Assembly (NCBI GenBank): GCA_022984795.1
Contig: JALIHJ010000045.1
Span: 1-64,000, forward strand
From: Fabrea salina
Taxonomy: Eukaryota; Ciliophora; Heterotrichea; Heterotrichida; Fabreidae
Length of the DNA: 64,000 nucleotides
Reading direction: 5' to 3'
Below are positions 42,218 through 51,259 of this stretch, one piece after another. The notes below the pieces were generated by a model. That model was given only the letters and a program-made list of their open reading frames with translations, did not search any database and was not told the DNA's origin. Positions within the stretch are counted from its first letter, which is position 1, and the number at the start of each line of letters is the position of its first letter. A program made the position numbers and the translations under genes.

Positions 42218-44077
42218 TTAGTTAATCTTTTCATTAATTTCTTTAAGGCTTCTTTTGATTTCAAGTAATTCCTTGTTGTTACTGGCTTCAAGTCTATCTA
42301 TTTTGTCTCTAACAAGCTTTTGAATCGCTTCACTAGAGTAACTAATTCGAGAGTCCATAACTAAGAGCTTTTTCTTTATCTCACTGATCTTTCCATTCCA
42401 AGTTTCATCTTCACTATGACTAATACCCCTACTTACAACTGCCAAATACTTCATGGTTTGGTCTTCTCTGTTCCAAAAAGCCAAGTACTCTGCCTCTATA
42501 ACTAAGTCAATCACTTCCAAAGCGTCAGCTAGTCCCCTTGATTCCTGCACCTTATCAAAGGTGTCTCCAATGATAGAAATCAGTAAGTTCAGCATCATCA
42601 AAGTGTTTACAAAAGTCACTACTACGAAAAAAAAGCACTCCACTGGGTTAGGAACTTCTATAAAAAACTCTGCAAAATCAATGAAGAAAGAATGACTTAA
42701 AACTTTAATAAAGTTGTTTTGGCCTGAAGTTGCTGTGAATATCAAAGCAAAACCAAAGGTTGAGTAAAACAAAAGTACTGAAAAAGATGTCATGTCTTTC
42801 ATCACTTGCAAAATCAAGTTCACCAGGTACCTTGTGTTCTTGAAGAGTCTAAAGTAACCAGTTCCCTTTACTAGCGAAACAAAAATAACTATCCCCAAAA
42901 TGTTGTTTGACTCTTGACTTTCTACTGAAAAGTAGACTAACCACATAACAAATTGGCAAATACTGATGTAACTGCTTATCTTTTTCCAGTACTTAGCTTT
43001 AAGCAAAGCTATTTGAAGGCACTCGTAAAGCACCAAAACAACATTTGTCAGAAAAATCACCCAGAGCATCTTGTAACTGTTTCCAAGCATAACATAAGCA
43101 GAGAGTGCACAGAAGTATACTAGAAACACCAAACTCTGGAAGTACAACAGATTCCTTACTTTTCCCCACTTGTAATCTAAAAAGATTTTTATGAACTCAG
43201 TAGTGAGTACTTGGCTGTTTGGACAGTTTTTAAGTGACTCTAAGAAGTTTAGACTCAACCTAGACCCTTTTGTGAGTGGTAATGGAATAAAGCTTGAGTG
43301 TATGTGAACTTTTCTGTTGTTTTTGTCAACTGGCAGCTGGGACATGTCTGGGTTAAGTGTTTCGGATTCAATGTAGTGAGGCAGCTCTAAGCTTTTCGAG
43401 CAAAACACTTGAGTTCTAAATCCGATTGGGCCATAAATAGCACTGTATAAGGTCTGCAAATGCTTCAAGCCGGAAAAATTAAGTTGATTTAGTGACTTTG
43501 AAACTACCCAGAACTCCTCATGGTTGATTTTTCCTTGCTTGACAATGTGTTTAACCAAGACTTCTTGTATTGCAGAGTAGCCCTTTTCCAAAGCTATTTC
43601 TAAAGGCGACTTCGAGTTAAATGCAAAAGAAGCATTGTCTTTCAAAGACCTTTTGAGAAGTTTTTCTTTTCCATAAAAGCTCAAAATATGGAGACTGTTC
43701 AGAGCGTAGGGGAATATTACTGCTCGGTTGTACATTGGTATGTTAATAACTGCTTCGTCGTAGTTTATTTGGGCCAGAATGTACTGACAAAACCCCTGCT
43801 GAGTGATGTAATTACAGGTAACTGTGAAGTCTGAGTCTATGTCTATATGAGGCACTGCTAAGACATTCCCCACTTCGCTAAGTATAGTTTCTTTGCTTAT
43901 GGAGTTTTCAACAGCAGTTGAGCACTCCTGACTCACTAAGGTTTCAAAAAGCAGCACAAAATGGACCAAGTCCCAGAACTTAATTATTTTTGGAAAGTAA
44001 TAGTCACTAAGAACTTTTCTTGGTTTGTTAAGCAAAAAGTATTTATTTCCCCTCCAGGAATTATGCTTCTGAAACAT
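42218..44077 (-). CDS. TRP-like cation channel, probably C-terminal half of a WD40-channel fusion
   Basis: About 600 residues of open frame. An ankyrin-like region (NSLHILSFYGKEKLLKRSL, SPLEIALEKGYSAIQEVL) precedes six TM segments over about residues 295-540, with a pore-like stretch near NPVECFFF and the TM6 text NTLMMLNLLISIIGDTFDKV, close to TRP channels. A coiled coil ends the protein. The only in-frame ATG near the front (44077) lies inside the upstream WD40 frame, and the next is far downstream (about 43740). Genes here otherwise do not overlap in tandem. I infer one gene with the WD40 frame; see that entry and the finding. Confidence 0.8.
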   Translation of the reverse strand: MFQKHNSWRGNKYFLLNKPRKVLSDYYFPKIIKFWDLVHFVLLFETLVSQECSTAVENSISKETILSEVGNVLAVPHIDIDSDFTVTCNYITQQGFCQYILAQINYDEAVINIPMYNRAVIFPYALNSLHILSFYGKEKLLKRSLKDNASFAFNSKSPLEIALEKGYSAIQEVLVKHIVKQGKINHEEFWVVSKSLNQLNFSGLKHLQTLYSAIYGPIGFRTQVFCSKSLELPHYIESETLNPDMSQLPVDKNNRKVHIHSSFIPLPLTKGSRLSLNFLESLKNCPNSQVLTTEFIKIFLDYKWGKVRNLLYFQSLVFLVYFCALSAYVMLGNSYKMLWVIFLTNVVLVLYECLQIALLKAKYWKKISSYISICQFVMWLVYFSVESQESNNILGIVIFVSLVKGTGYFRLFKNTRYLVNLILQVMKDMTSFSVLLFYSTFGFALIFTATSGQNNFIKVLSHSFFIDFAEFFIEVPNPVECFFFVVVTFVNTLMMLNLLISIIGDTFDKVQESRGLADALEVIDLVIEAEYLAFWNREDQTMKYLAVVSRGISHSEDETWNGKISEIKKKLLVMDSRISYSSEAIQKLVRDKIDRLEASNNKELLEIKRSLKEINEKIN

Positions 44078-45681
44078 TCCATAGTTTCTACAAACCAAAT
44101 TCTAATTCTCGTGCTTTCACTAGAAACAAGTAACTTATCATCGCTGGTGATCTGTAAGTGCTTTATTTCGCTGCAGTGTTCTTTAGTATGCTTCAAGAGA
44201 CCTAAGTGATTTAGATCGTAAATTTCGATTTCCCCGTTACTTTTCCCTGCAAACAGTTTAGACTCATCATTTGATACTTCAATGCATTTAGGAAGGGAGT
44301 TCAGTTCAATGGTTGGCCTTAAGTGCAGGTCAGTAACTGTGTAAATTTCTATTCCTTTGCTTGTAGCCACAAGAACCTTGTCTTCTATAACCTTTAGTTT
44401 GCTGTTCAGTGAGTACTCTCCCCTAGGGTACTCTGCTCTGTGGATTTCAGAATTGCTTGTAATTGAGTACTTGATTACTTTTTTTCTAGTTAGAATAAAC
44501 AAAACTCTTTGGTCTTTGCTTTGTTCCATGCAAATTACTTCCTCTGGAGGTTCGTAAAAGGCAACTCTGTTGCCATTATCCAAATGAATAAAGTCTATAT
44601 AGTGGCTGCGGTTACATATAGCACATTCCTTAAGTTCATTAATCAGAATTTGAGAAATCCTGTCTGGGTGGCTAGAAACTTCCCTTTTGGGGATACTAGA
44701 GCTGAGTTCCCATGCTAAAACTTCAGACCCTCCAATAGTATAGAAGTACTTTGAGTTCTTAGAAACATAACACTGCATAACTTTTTCAGTATGTCCTTCC
44801 AGCACTTCTGAAAAGTTGTTTGCAATATCCCAGACCCTTACATGCTTGTCAAAGGAGCAAGAAACAAAACAGTAAGTTTCTTTTATAAATTCTAGAAAAG
44901 TTATTTTGTCTTTGTGCCAAGTAAATAACTTCTCAAGTTTCATTTCTTTTAGGTTCCAAACTTCTATTTGTCCGTTTTCGCCACCTGCTGCTAAGTAAGC
45001 ACTGTCATATGAAAGTGCCAAGCTCCAAACCTCTTTCATTCCAGATTGAATTTTTAGAGTCTGGGCTGAAACTTTTTGAAGCATTATAATTCCTTCCAAG
45101 TCACTTGAAGCAACAACAGTGCTTTGGGTGTTTAAGGCAAGTCCTAGCACAGGCTGGTTATGAGTGTGCAAAACTTTGGGAGTCATTGTTTGGAGGTCCC
45201 AGATTACCACTTGTGAGTCTTTTCCAGAGGAGTATAAATAGTCTTCTCTGACAACGAGGTGGGTCACTTCATTAGTGTGGCCTAGCATTGACTTGCAGTT
45301 TGCTAGAGTGTCTGCGTTAAAGACTTCGATTCCTCCTTCCACTGATCCTAGAAAAACTAGGTTCTTGGCTTCATGCAAAGCAATGCAAGAAATTACTTTG
45401 GTCTTTTTGCATGTTGTTTGTGAGTTCCTTAAATCTACCTTAGCCAAGAATCCTTCATTGCTTCCGATGTAGCACACTGTTTCGTCAGTGTTGAAGTCTA
45501 AACATCTTGCTTCTTTTAAGTTTAACTCTAGTCTTTTAGGAACTGATTTCTTCAACAGGTCTTTGTTGAGTAAGTTTATTCTGGTGTCTATTGATCGAGT
45601 GCTTTCTAGATAGTTCTCTGAGTCGAGTTCTGTCTCTTTAGCCAGAAACCTTTCTTTAGTATCTAAGTTACTGGTTTCCAT
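43984..45681 (-). CDS. WD40-repeat protein, probably N-terminal half of a WD40-channel fusion
   Basis: 565 residues. WD40 repeats fill most of it: DSQVVIWDLQTM, GQIEVWNLKEM, DKHVRVWDIANN, SEVLAWELSSS, NGEIEIYDLNHL and ESTRIRIWFVE, suggesting about two seven-blade propellers. The frame ends AAA-TAA at 43984-43989, in the middle of the open frame of the TRP-like channel, which has no usable start of its own. WD40 repeats followed by a TRP-like channel is an arrangement I recall from ciliates. The join would need a -1/+2 shift, a 29-nt intron (GTGACT...TTAAG), or correction of an assembly error. Confidence 0.82.
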   Translation of the reverse strand: METSNLDTKERFLAKETELDSENYLESTRSIDTRINLLNKDLLKKSVPKRLELNLKEARCLDFNTDETVCYIGSNEGFLAKVDLRNSQTTCKKTKVISCIALHEAKNLVFLGSVEGGIEVFNADTLANCKSMLGHTNEVTHLVVREDYLYSSGKDSQVVIWDLQTMTPKVLHTHNQPVLGLALNTQSTVVASSDLEGIIMLQKVSAQTLKIQSGMKEVWSLALSYDSAYLAAGGENGQIEVWNLKEMKLEKLFTWHKDKITFLEFIKETYCFVSCSFDKHVRVWDIANNFSEVLEGHTEKVMQCYVSKNSKYFYTIGGSEVLAWELSSSIPKREVSSHPDRISQILINELKECAICNRSHYIDFIHLDNGNRVAFYEPPEEVICMEQSKDQRVLFILTRKKVIKYSITSNSEIHRAEYPRGEYSLNSKLKVIEDKVLVATSKGIEIYTVTDLHLRPTIELNSLPKCIEVSNDESKLFAGKSNGEIEIYDLNHLGLLKHTKEHCSEIKHLQITSDDKLLVSSESTRIRIWFVETMECFRSIIPGGEINTFCLTNQEKFLVTITFQK

Positions 45682-45708
45682 AATAAAATTAAATAACTTA
45701 TTAAGACT

Positions 45709-47472
45709 TTAATTAAAAGAAGGTAATCCATGGGCACTTTGGATTACGTTTGCTAGTTGTTTAGAAGCTGAATGGATACTTTCAGTCCACTGGTATGAGT
45801 CTAGTTTGCCTTCTTTTTTGAAGTTTGAAATATTGTGAATGGAGCCCTCATTCTGAACTGTATAGCAACTTGCTATTCCTTCAGGGTACATGGCGCCGAA
45901 CCCTATGAAAGTTTCGACATCTCCTAAGTTAGAAGTAGATAAAACAAACCTGCGCGACTTCTCCCAAGCAGGGTCCTTAAATATTGGAAGCTCTATTCCC
46001 ATTTCTTCTGCTTGGCACATGTGAGCCCACAATGGCCTGTCTATTCCCTTTCCGCTCATAGACATTTTAATCAATTTAGAGTGCTTTTCTCCTGCTTTCT
46101 TTACGGCTTCTAGTTTTGTTTGGGTATCAGAATCTTGACTATTAAGCACTTTGCACATTTCCAAAGTTTCGTCACAACAAACTCTAACATTATCAGTTCT
46201 TCCGCCATAGTAATTTACAGTGATCGCTGTTTCGTAAGTAGGAGGCACTTCTCCGAAGTTGTTGTACCACGCTAGTTGGTAACTCAACTGCACAAATGAG
46301 TCTGGTCTTAAGACGTTGGTTTGCTTAGCTAGGTTCTTTCCAAAAGGCAACCTTGCTACTTTGACTTGTTGGTTGGAGCACTCATCCAGTACTCTTTGTT
46401 CTGCCTTCTTCATTGCTGTTTTCAGTTCTTCGTCGTACTCAAATCCCAACTTCTGGATTTGCTTGTTGATAGGTTCTCCTTGGTCAACTCCCTCTTTGAA
46501 GTAATCTTTTGCATACTCAATCATTTCCTTGAACACAATCCCCTCTGCACTTGAGTGCTCTGCTTGAAAACCTCCTTTGCAGTCCTGGTAAAATACAACG
46601 TGCAAACTCTTGTCTATCCATTTGTCAGTGGCTTCTCCCATGTAGATGTCGTAAGACAACTCACTCACGTCCTCAAAGCTCTTGTCACTCAAAGACACTG
46701 AAAACACACTCGAGTCCACTAAGTCCAGGTTCTGGGCGTTCTGTGGAGAGATGCTTTCCATGCGCGACCTGAACTCTGCCCAGTGAGGTCTGGCGTCGTA
46801 GGTCATCATTGCTAAGGGGTAAGGGTCTTTGGAGTGGGTGTGGTCAACCACCTTCCTGAACATTTGGGTGTAAGTAGCTGGAGAGAAGAGGTTGCCGGCC
46901 GAGTCGTAAGCAGGCACCAAAAAGATGTGGTTGTTCCGCAGCACTGCTATACTTGAAGGGTTTTGACATGTCTTTAAAATATCAATTTCTTGTTTGGGTA
47001 TTCTAGAAATACCAAACATCTTTTTGTACTGAGACATGCTGAGTTTTCTAGGCTGAAGCATTTCCCAATCCACCAACTGTTTGTACTTGAGAGCTCCGTA
47101 CACAAACAACCCTGCAGCCTCACAGTAGTCCCTGGCTCCTGGAAAGGGTCGGTCGTAGTTGATTCCTCCGTAGAAGTTAGAGTGCACTGCTATGCTGTCC
47201 CTCACACTCAGGTAAGTCTTGTCAGCCCACCACTCAGTCATGTGGTTCCTGAACTTGGCATTCTTTTGCTTGAGTGCAGAGTGGACTTGGGGGCCTTGGA
47301 ACTTAAGGGTGTCCTGAATGGCTTTTTGGGTGCAGGAGAGTTCATGGGGGGAAAGGATGGGAGTAAGGGAGTTGTAGTACTTGTCAAGAGTGAGTTCGAG
47401 GGGCTCAAGGGGAAGGTTGGGGAGTTTGTCTTCGTTCACAAGCATTCTGCCTTTACCAAAGAACCTTTTCAT
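45709..47472 (-). CDS. carnitine O-acyltransferase, copy 3
   Basis: 587 residues with the intact start MKRFFGKGRML. Catalytic QAEHSSAEGI and SYQLAWYNN are kept. Unique blocks are ISRIPKQEIDILKTCQNPSS, YAKDYFKEGVDQGEPINKQI, ITVNYYGGRTDNVRVCCDET and the C-terminal HGLPSFN; between them it equals copy 1 or copy 2. It shares MLQPRKLSMSQYKKMFG and DKSLHVVFYQ with copy 1 but LSPHELSCTQ and DPYPLAMM with copy 2. It is on the same strand as copy 2, with the WD40-channel gene between them. Confidence 0.93.
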   Translation of the reverse strand: MKRFFGKGRMLVNEDKLPNLPLEPLELTLDKYYNSLTPILSPHELSCTQKAIQDTLKFQGPQVHSALKQKNAKFRNHMTEWWADKTYLSVRDSIAVHSNFYGGINYDRPFPGARDYCEAAGLFVYGALKYKQLVDWEMLQPRKLSMSQYKKMFGISRIPKQEIDILKTCQNPSSIAVLRNNHIFLVPAYDSAGNLFSPATYTQMFRKVVDHTHSKDPYPLAMMTYDARPHWAEFRSRMESISPQNAQNLDLVDSSVFSVSLSDKSFEDVSELSYDIYMGEATDKWIDKSLHVVFYQDCKGGFQAEHSSAEGIVFKEMIEYAKDYFKEGVDQGEPINKQIQKLGFEYDEELKTAMKKAEQRVLDECSNQQVKVARLPFGKNLAKQTNVLRPDSFVQLSYQLAWYNNFGEVPPTYETAITVNYYGGRTDNVRVCCDETLEMCKVLNSQDSDTQTKLEAVKKAGEKHSKLIKMSMSGKGIDRPLWAHMCQAEEMGIELPIFKDPAWEKSRRFVLSTSNLGDVETFIGFGAMYPEGIASCYTVQNEGSIHNISNFKKEGKLDSYQWTESIHSASKQLANVIQSAHGLPSFN

Positions 47473-47634
47473 TTATTATCAATTTTCGAGTAATTCATAT
47501 TCATATACGTTTTTTAGACCAAAAGTAACATGGAAATTAATTTAAAACAACTTTATATAATTTATTTTTGTGAATTAAGTACTACTGTTAGTAACTTCAA
47601 AGGAATTATCTTAGAAAAGAAAAACTTACCTAAT

Positions 47635-48879
47635 TTATTGGTTAGGGGGTTTACTGGACTGCACTGAGGTTTCTACTTCTCTATAAAAGCCCACCAACCC
47701 CACATTTACATTTTCAAAGCCATGCTTTTCTATTTCAGGGTCGATCCTTAGCAAACCAGTGAGTCTCAACACTGAAAAAATCAGAGTTGACCAAGTCAAG
47801 CCCCATACAGCAACTACTAGCCCTCCAATAGCGTGCAGCCCCAGAGTTTCTCCGTTGCCTCCATGCAGAACTCCTTCGTCGTTATCAAAGATCCCAATAT
47901 ACAAAGTGCCGAGTAGTCCTGGCAAAAAGAAAACTGCTATTGAGTTTCCACAGTCGTCTAGTTTTAGTTTTTCCACCAAAGTGATCCCCAACACAAAGAA
48001 AGGCGCTACTATGATTCCCATAAAAAAAGCATCTACAGTGCCTGTGTTCAAAGCTGTTGAAGAAATACTAATCATCCCAGCCAAACCCCCAACTAAAATT
48101 GCACCCCACAGTTCGTGGTGCCCTGTTCCAGGAATCATGTGTGTAATCACGTAACAAGTTAAACTGGATGCAAACCCAGCCAGTATTGTGTTAAACATAG
48201 CTTGTCCGACTTCGATCGGCGTAGCAGCTGCTCCAGAGTTAGCACCTAACAACCCCAGCCACAGCAAGAACCCCCCAGTCACTACATACCGAATGTCAAA
48301 GGGGTGGAATGGGTAAGTTGGCTCTCCAGAGAACTTGCCAATTCGGCTGCCTGTGATTGCAACTGCAGGAATACACAGCGACCCCGTCAGAAGGTGAACA
48401 GTATTTGCTCCAGCTCTGTCTAAGAACTTGCCGTTCATATCAGTAAGCCACCCGTTCCCGAGACCCCATGCTGCGACCACTGGAAATACAAAGCCTAGAA
48501 TCGCAACTGTGTAAACTAAGTAAGCCCACAAGTTAAGTCTCTCTCCAAGCGCAGCGTTCAATGCAAACACTGGAACTAGTCCAAACAAGAACCATAAAGA
48601 AGCCACGTGGTAGTTTGTAGTCTGGTGCCAGTCATCGCCAGCAAACTTTTCAGAGCCTATAAACCCCTTTTCAACTTCTCCGTTTGCAAATGCGTAGCCA
48701 ACCAGCCACCAGACAATGACTCCTAAACCAATTTGGATGAAATTTTTAAAAAGCGCGTGGTGGGAGTGGTGCTTTCTAACTATTCCAGCTTCTACTAAAG
48801 ACAACCCTAGTAGAGCCAGAGCTATCCAGCCTAAAGCCACCATTTCCCAAAAGGTGGTCATAGTAATTGTTTCTGCCAT
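47635..48879 (-). CDS. ammonium transporter (AMT)
   Basis: 414 residues with about 11 hydrophobic segments. AMT features are VEAGIVRKHHSHHALFKNF, the first pore His in DRAGANTVHLLTGS, GLLGANSGAAATPI, and the second pore His in LGLHAIGG. It carries ammonium across the plasma or vacuole membrane. Aromatic and His residues of the pore appear intact, so it should be active. The short tail has no obvious regulatory motif. A 162-base AT-rich spacer separates its 3' end from carnitine acyltransferase copy 3. Confidence 0.95.
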   Translation of the reverse strand: MAETITMTTFWEMVALGWIALALLGLSLVEAGIVRKHHSHHALFKNFIQIGLGVIVWWLVGYAFANGEVEKGFIGSEKFAGDDWHQTTNYHVASLWFLFGLVPVFALNAALGERLNLWAYLVYTVAILGFVFPVVAAWGLGNGWLTDMNGKFLDRAGANTVHLLTGSLCIPAVAITGSRIGKFSGEPTYPFHPFDIRYVVTGGFLLWLGLLGANSGAAATPIEVGQAMFNTILAGFASSLTCYVITHMIPGTGHHELWGAILVGGLAGMISISSTALNTGTVDAFFMGIIVAPFFVLGITLVEKLKLDDCGNSIAVFFLPGLLGTLYIGIFDNDEGVLHGGNGETLGLHAIGGLVVAVWGLTWSTLIFSVLRLTGLLRIDPEIEKHGFENVNVGLVGFYREVETSVQSSKPPNQ

Positions 48880-48922
48880 TATTAAAGGTTCCTTAACACT
48901 TTAACTTGAGTTTATATAACAA

Positions 48923-49747
48923 TTAACCTCTTAATAGAACCCTAGAAAAGTCTCTGAGTTCTACAAAGTCTTTATGACTGCCAGTGAGGTCTTTGATTTT
49001 TTGGAAGGTCCACTCTACAAGTCTTTCCTGGGCAGCTGGCGACTTTTTGTTTTTAGAAGACATACTGAAAACCTTTTTCATATCATGTCTGCTTAACTTT
49101 TTGGTTCGGTGAGTATCTACAACACAGTAAAAAACTAACTACCACTTACATATCATTTTCTGGATAGTAAAGTTCTTTAAGTACTGAGGACTTGGGGTCT
49201 TGTAGAAGAAAGAAGACTTGTCGAACTTGATGCTGTGGATGTTTTCAAACGCCTGCAAAAACCCTTCTAGGCTGATCCAAGTCTGCTGTTTCAAAGGCAG
49301 AGTCAGCATGTTGAGGAAGCCCTGTGAAGTAATGCAACAGTCTAAAAAAAACTGTTTGATGTTGCTGATGTGCACTTGGTACTTGCCGTTTACTTCTCGG
49401 GCTCCTTTTTCTTTCATAGCGTTTCCTACAATGCTTACGAAGTTCATACGGATTACTTCGTAGTCCTCAGTGGAGTCTGAGTGTAACTTACATATTTCGC
49501 TTTTGTAACTCAGTACAGTGTCGTCTCTGTAGTCTTCGTCTTCACACTCGAAGTACAAAGTAAGGTCTGACTGTGTAGTAGCTCTTGATAAACAAAGAAC
49601 ATCTGAGTGTGCAGGAGAGTAACTTTGGGGAATTTCAGGTATGTATGAATAGCATCTGGGACGCAACTCTAGTCTTCTAAGCAGTCTATATTTGCTGAGC
49701 ATTTTAAGTAATTGGGTTTGTTGCTCTTTACTAAGCACTTTATCCAT
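48923..49747 (-). CDS. EF-hand-like hypothetical protein with 15-nt introns
   Basis: About 269 residues after removing the 15-nt intron at 49135-49149; without it the frame stops after ...QKMICKW. The second exon continues FFYCVVDTHRTKKLSRHD and ends ...SRVLLRG. The segment DTHRTKKLSRHD looks like a degenerate EF-hand loop (D at 1, L at 8, D at 12). Calcium binding is doubtful. An in-frame GTAAGTTACACTCAG at 49477-49491 is a probable further, frame-neutral intron. No family is recognised. It lies eight bases after the next upstream gene on the same strand. Confidence 0.78.
49135..49149 (-). other. 15-nt spliceosomal intron
   Basis: GTAAGTGGTAGTTAG on the minus strand, carrying the apparent TAG stop. 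Removal opens about 68 more codons to a TAA at 48923-48925, filling the otherwise empty spacer before the ammonium transporter. Confidence 0.88.
49477..49491 (-). other. probable frame-neutral 15-nt intron
   Basis: GTAAGTTACACTCAG fits the local intron pattern (GTAAG start, TTAC, CAG end) and has no in-frame stop. Removal changes SEICKLHSDSTEDY to SEIYSTEDY. Confidence 0.55.
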
Positions 49748-49755
49748 TTATAAGC

Positions 49756-51237
49756 CTAAGTTATTAGCAGTTTGCGTATTAAAGCTTTAAGTTCAAGGCT
49801 GTTCAGCACAGTTCTTGGAGCTTCACGCAGTTTGCTGAACTGTAAGTTTCTAAGTAATTTAAACTCTGGGGTGTCTTCTTGGAGTTCTACTACGTCTACT
49901 CCTTTTCTGAGCTCGATTCTTTCCATCTTTTTGAAGCTCAAAACACTCACAGAGATTACTTCGTTGTTGAACTGTATATTGTATTCCCAAACTTTTTGGA
50001 AAGGAATCATCCCTAAAGACCACCTTACGTACTCCTGGTCCAAGTAAGGTGACTTCTGTTCTTTAAGTTTGAAAATGTCTGAAGGACTGTCCAGCCAAAT
50101 GATTCCTTGGGAGTCTCCACTATAGTACAAGTGGTCTCTAAGTGCCCTAACTAATTTTTTGTCGTTAGAGAACACATTGCACCCAAACTTGGACTCTTCA
50201 AGGACTAAATTGTAAATAGGGTCGAACAGTTGCAGAATTACTTGATCGTTCTTCTTAGTAATGTGGATCATTTTAACTACTCCACCTTTCATTTCTACAA
50301 TTAAGTTGATAAAGTTTTTTCTGTAGCTGTTAGTCCAACTCAGTATTATCTCGTCCTGAGATAGAGTTAAAAACAAGTTAGACAGTAATTGCTCTTTTAT
50401 AGCACTTTTAAGTGATTGATTGGGTCTTATCAGTAAACTATGTTCTGTTTTTACAGAAAGCATGTGACTAGAAGCTAGTTGCACTGAAATTTCAAAGCAG
50501 TTGTTGAAACCATTCCCGTACACCACTACAATGCTTGGAATGCCTGAAACTTCATAAGCACACTTCAGAAGCAGTTTCATCTTGCAAAGCGGGTTTTCAA
50601 GCCTTACACCAAAATCTTCTTTTTGGAACTGAATTTTTTCGGGCGGGTTACTTTGATAAAGACTGTTGATTTTTTTAAGGCTTTTTGTAAGTAACTCGCT
50701 GAACTCGCCATTCTGGTCTTGTTTCTTTTGAAAACTCTTAAAAGACTCAGGAAGTCCCCCTATAACTCCGTTGAGTTTAGCTAGTCTGGGGAACACTTGT
50801 ATGTTTTCAGCTAAGTTAGCTTCGTAAGTAGCAAGGTCCCTCATGAGTTCTAACTTGTCACTTTTGATTCTCAGGATTTCTTGCTGCAGGTACTCTAATT
50901 TCTTTTCCTTGTGTTGAGTGGTGTCTTTTCTAGCGGTGGGTTTGTTGCTTTTGTCGTACTCAAAAATAGGTTGTGACTGGGACTTAACACTTGAAACCAT
51001 TCTGAGTTCCTTTACAGGGTGGATCTTGTCCAGAGGGGGGAGTTCTAGTTTAGGTTCGATGCTTCTGCGAACTTGTCTTGGTGAAGGAAGTGTGGATTCC
51101 ATAAAGTTTTTAGGGGAGTATATATCCACGTAACTTTTAATGTTATTTCGCTTTTTGGGGTTCTTCAGTAGTCTAGAAGTAAGGCTTTTCAACTGGAAAT
51201 CCGTTATGTTTGGGTTGGTTTGGCTCTTGTACTGCAT
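49756..51237 (-). CDS. conserved-looking hypothetical protein
   Basis: 493 residues, unrecognised. The first 110 residues are basic and Ser/Pro-rich. A short coiled coil (about 110-145) follows (KKLEYLQQEILRIKSDKLEL), then a folded-looking region (about 215-490) rich in beta-type stretches such as VVVYGNGFNNCFEISVQL, DEIILSWTNSYRKNFINLIV and SGDSQGIIWLDSPSD. It ends in TAG. It precedes the EF-hand-like gene by eight bases and follows NDC80 by 22 bases on the same strand. Confidence 0.72.
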   Translation of the reverse strand: MQYKSQTNPNITDFQLKSLTSRLLKNPKKRNNIKSYVDIYSPKNFMESTLPSPRQVRRSIEPKLELPPLDKIHPVKELRMVSSVKSQSQPIFEYDKSNKPTARKDTTQHKEKKLEYLQQEILRIKSDKLELMRDLATYEANLAENIQVFPRLAKLNGVIGGLPESFKSFQKKQDQNGEFSELLTKSLKKINSLYQSNPPEKIQFQKEDFGVRLENPLCKMKLLLKCAYEVSGIPSIVVVYGNGFNNCFEISVQLASSHMLSVKTEHSLLIRPNQSLKSAIKEQLLSNLFLTLSQDEIILSWTNSYRKNFINLIVEMKGGVVKMIHITKKNDQVILQLFDPIYNLVLEESKFGCNVFSNDKKLVRALRDHLYYSGDSQGIIWLDSPSDIFKLKEQKSPYLDQEYVRWSLGMIPFQKVWEYNIQFNNEVISVSVLSFKKMERIELRKGVDVVELQEDTPEFKLLRNLQFSKLREAPRTVLNSLELKALIRKLLIT

Positions 51238-51259
51238 TTATATTTATTATTATGTTACA

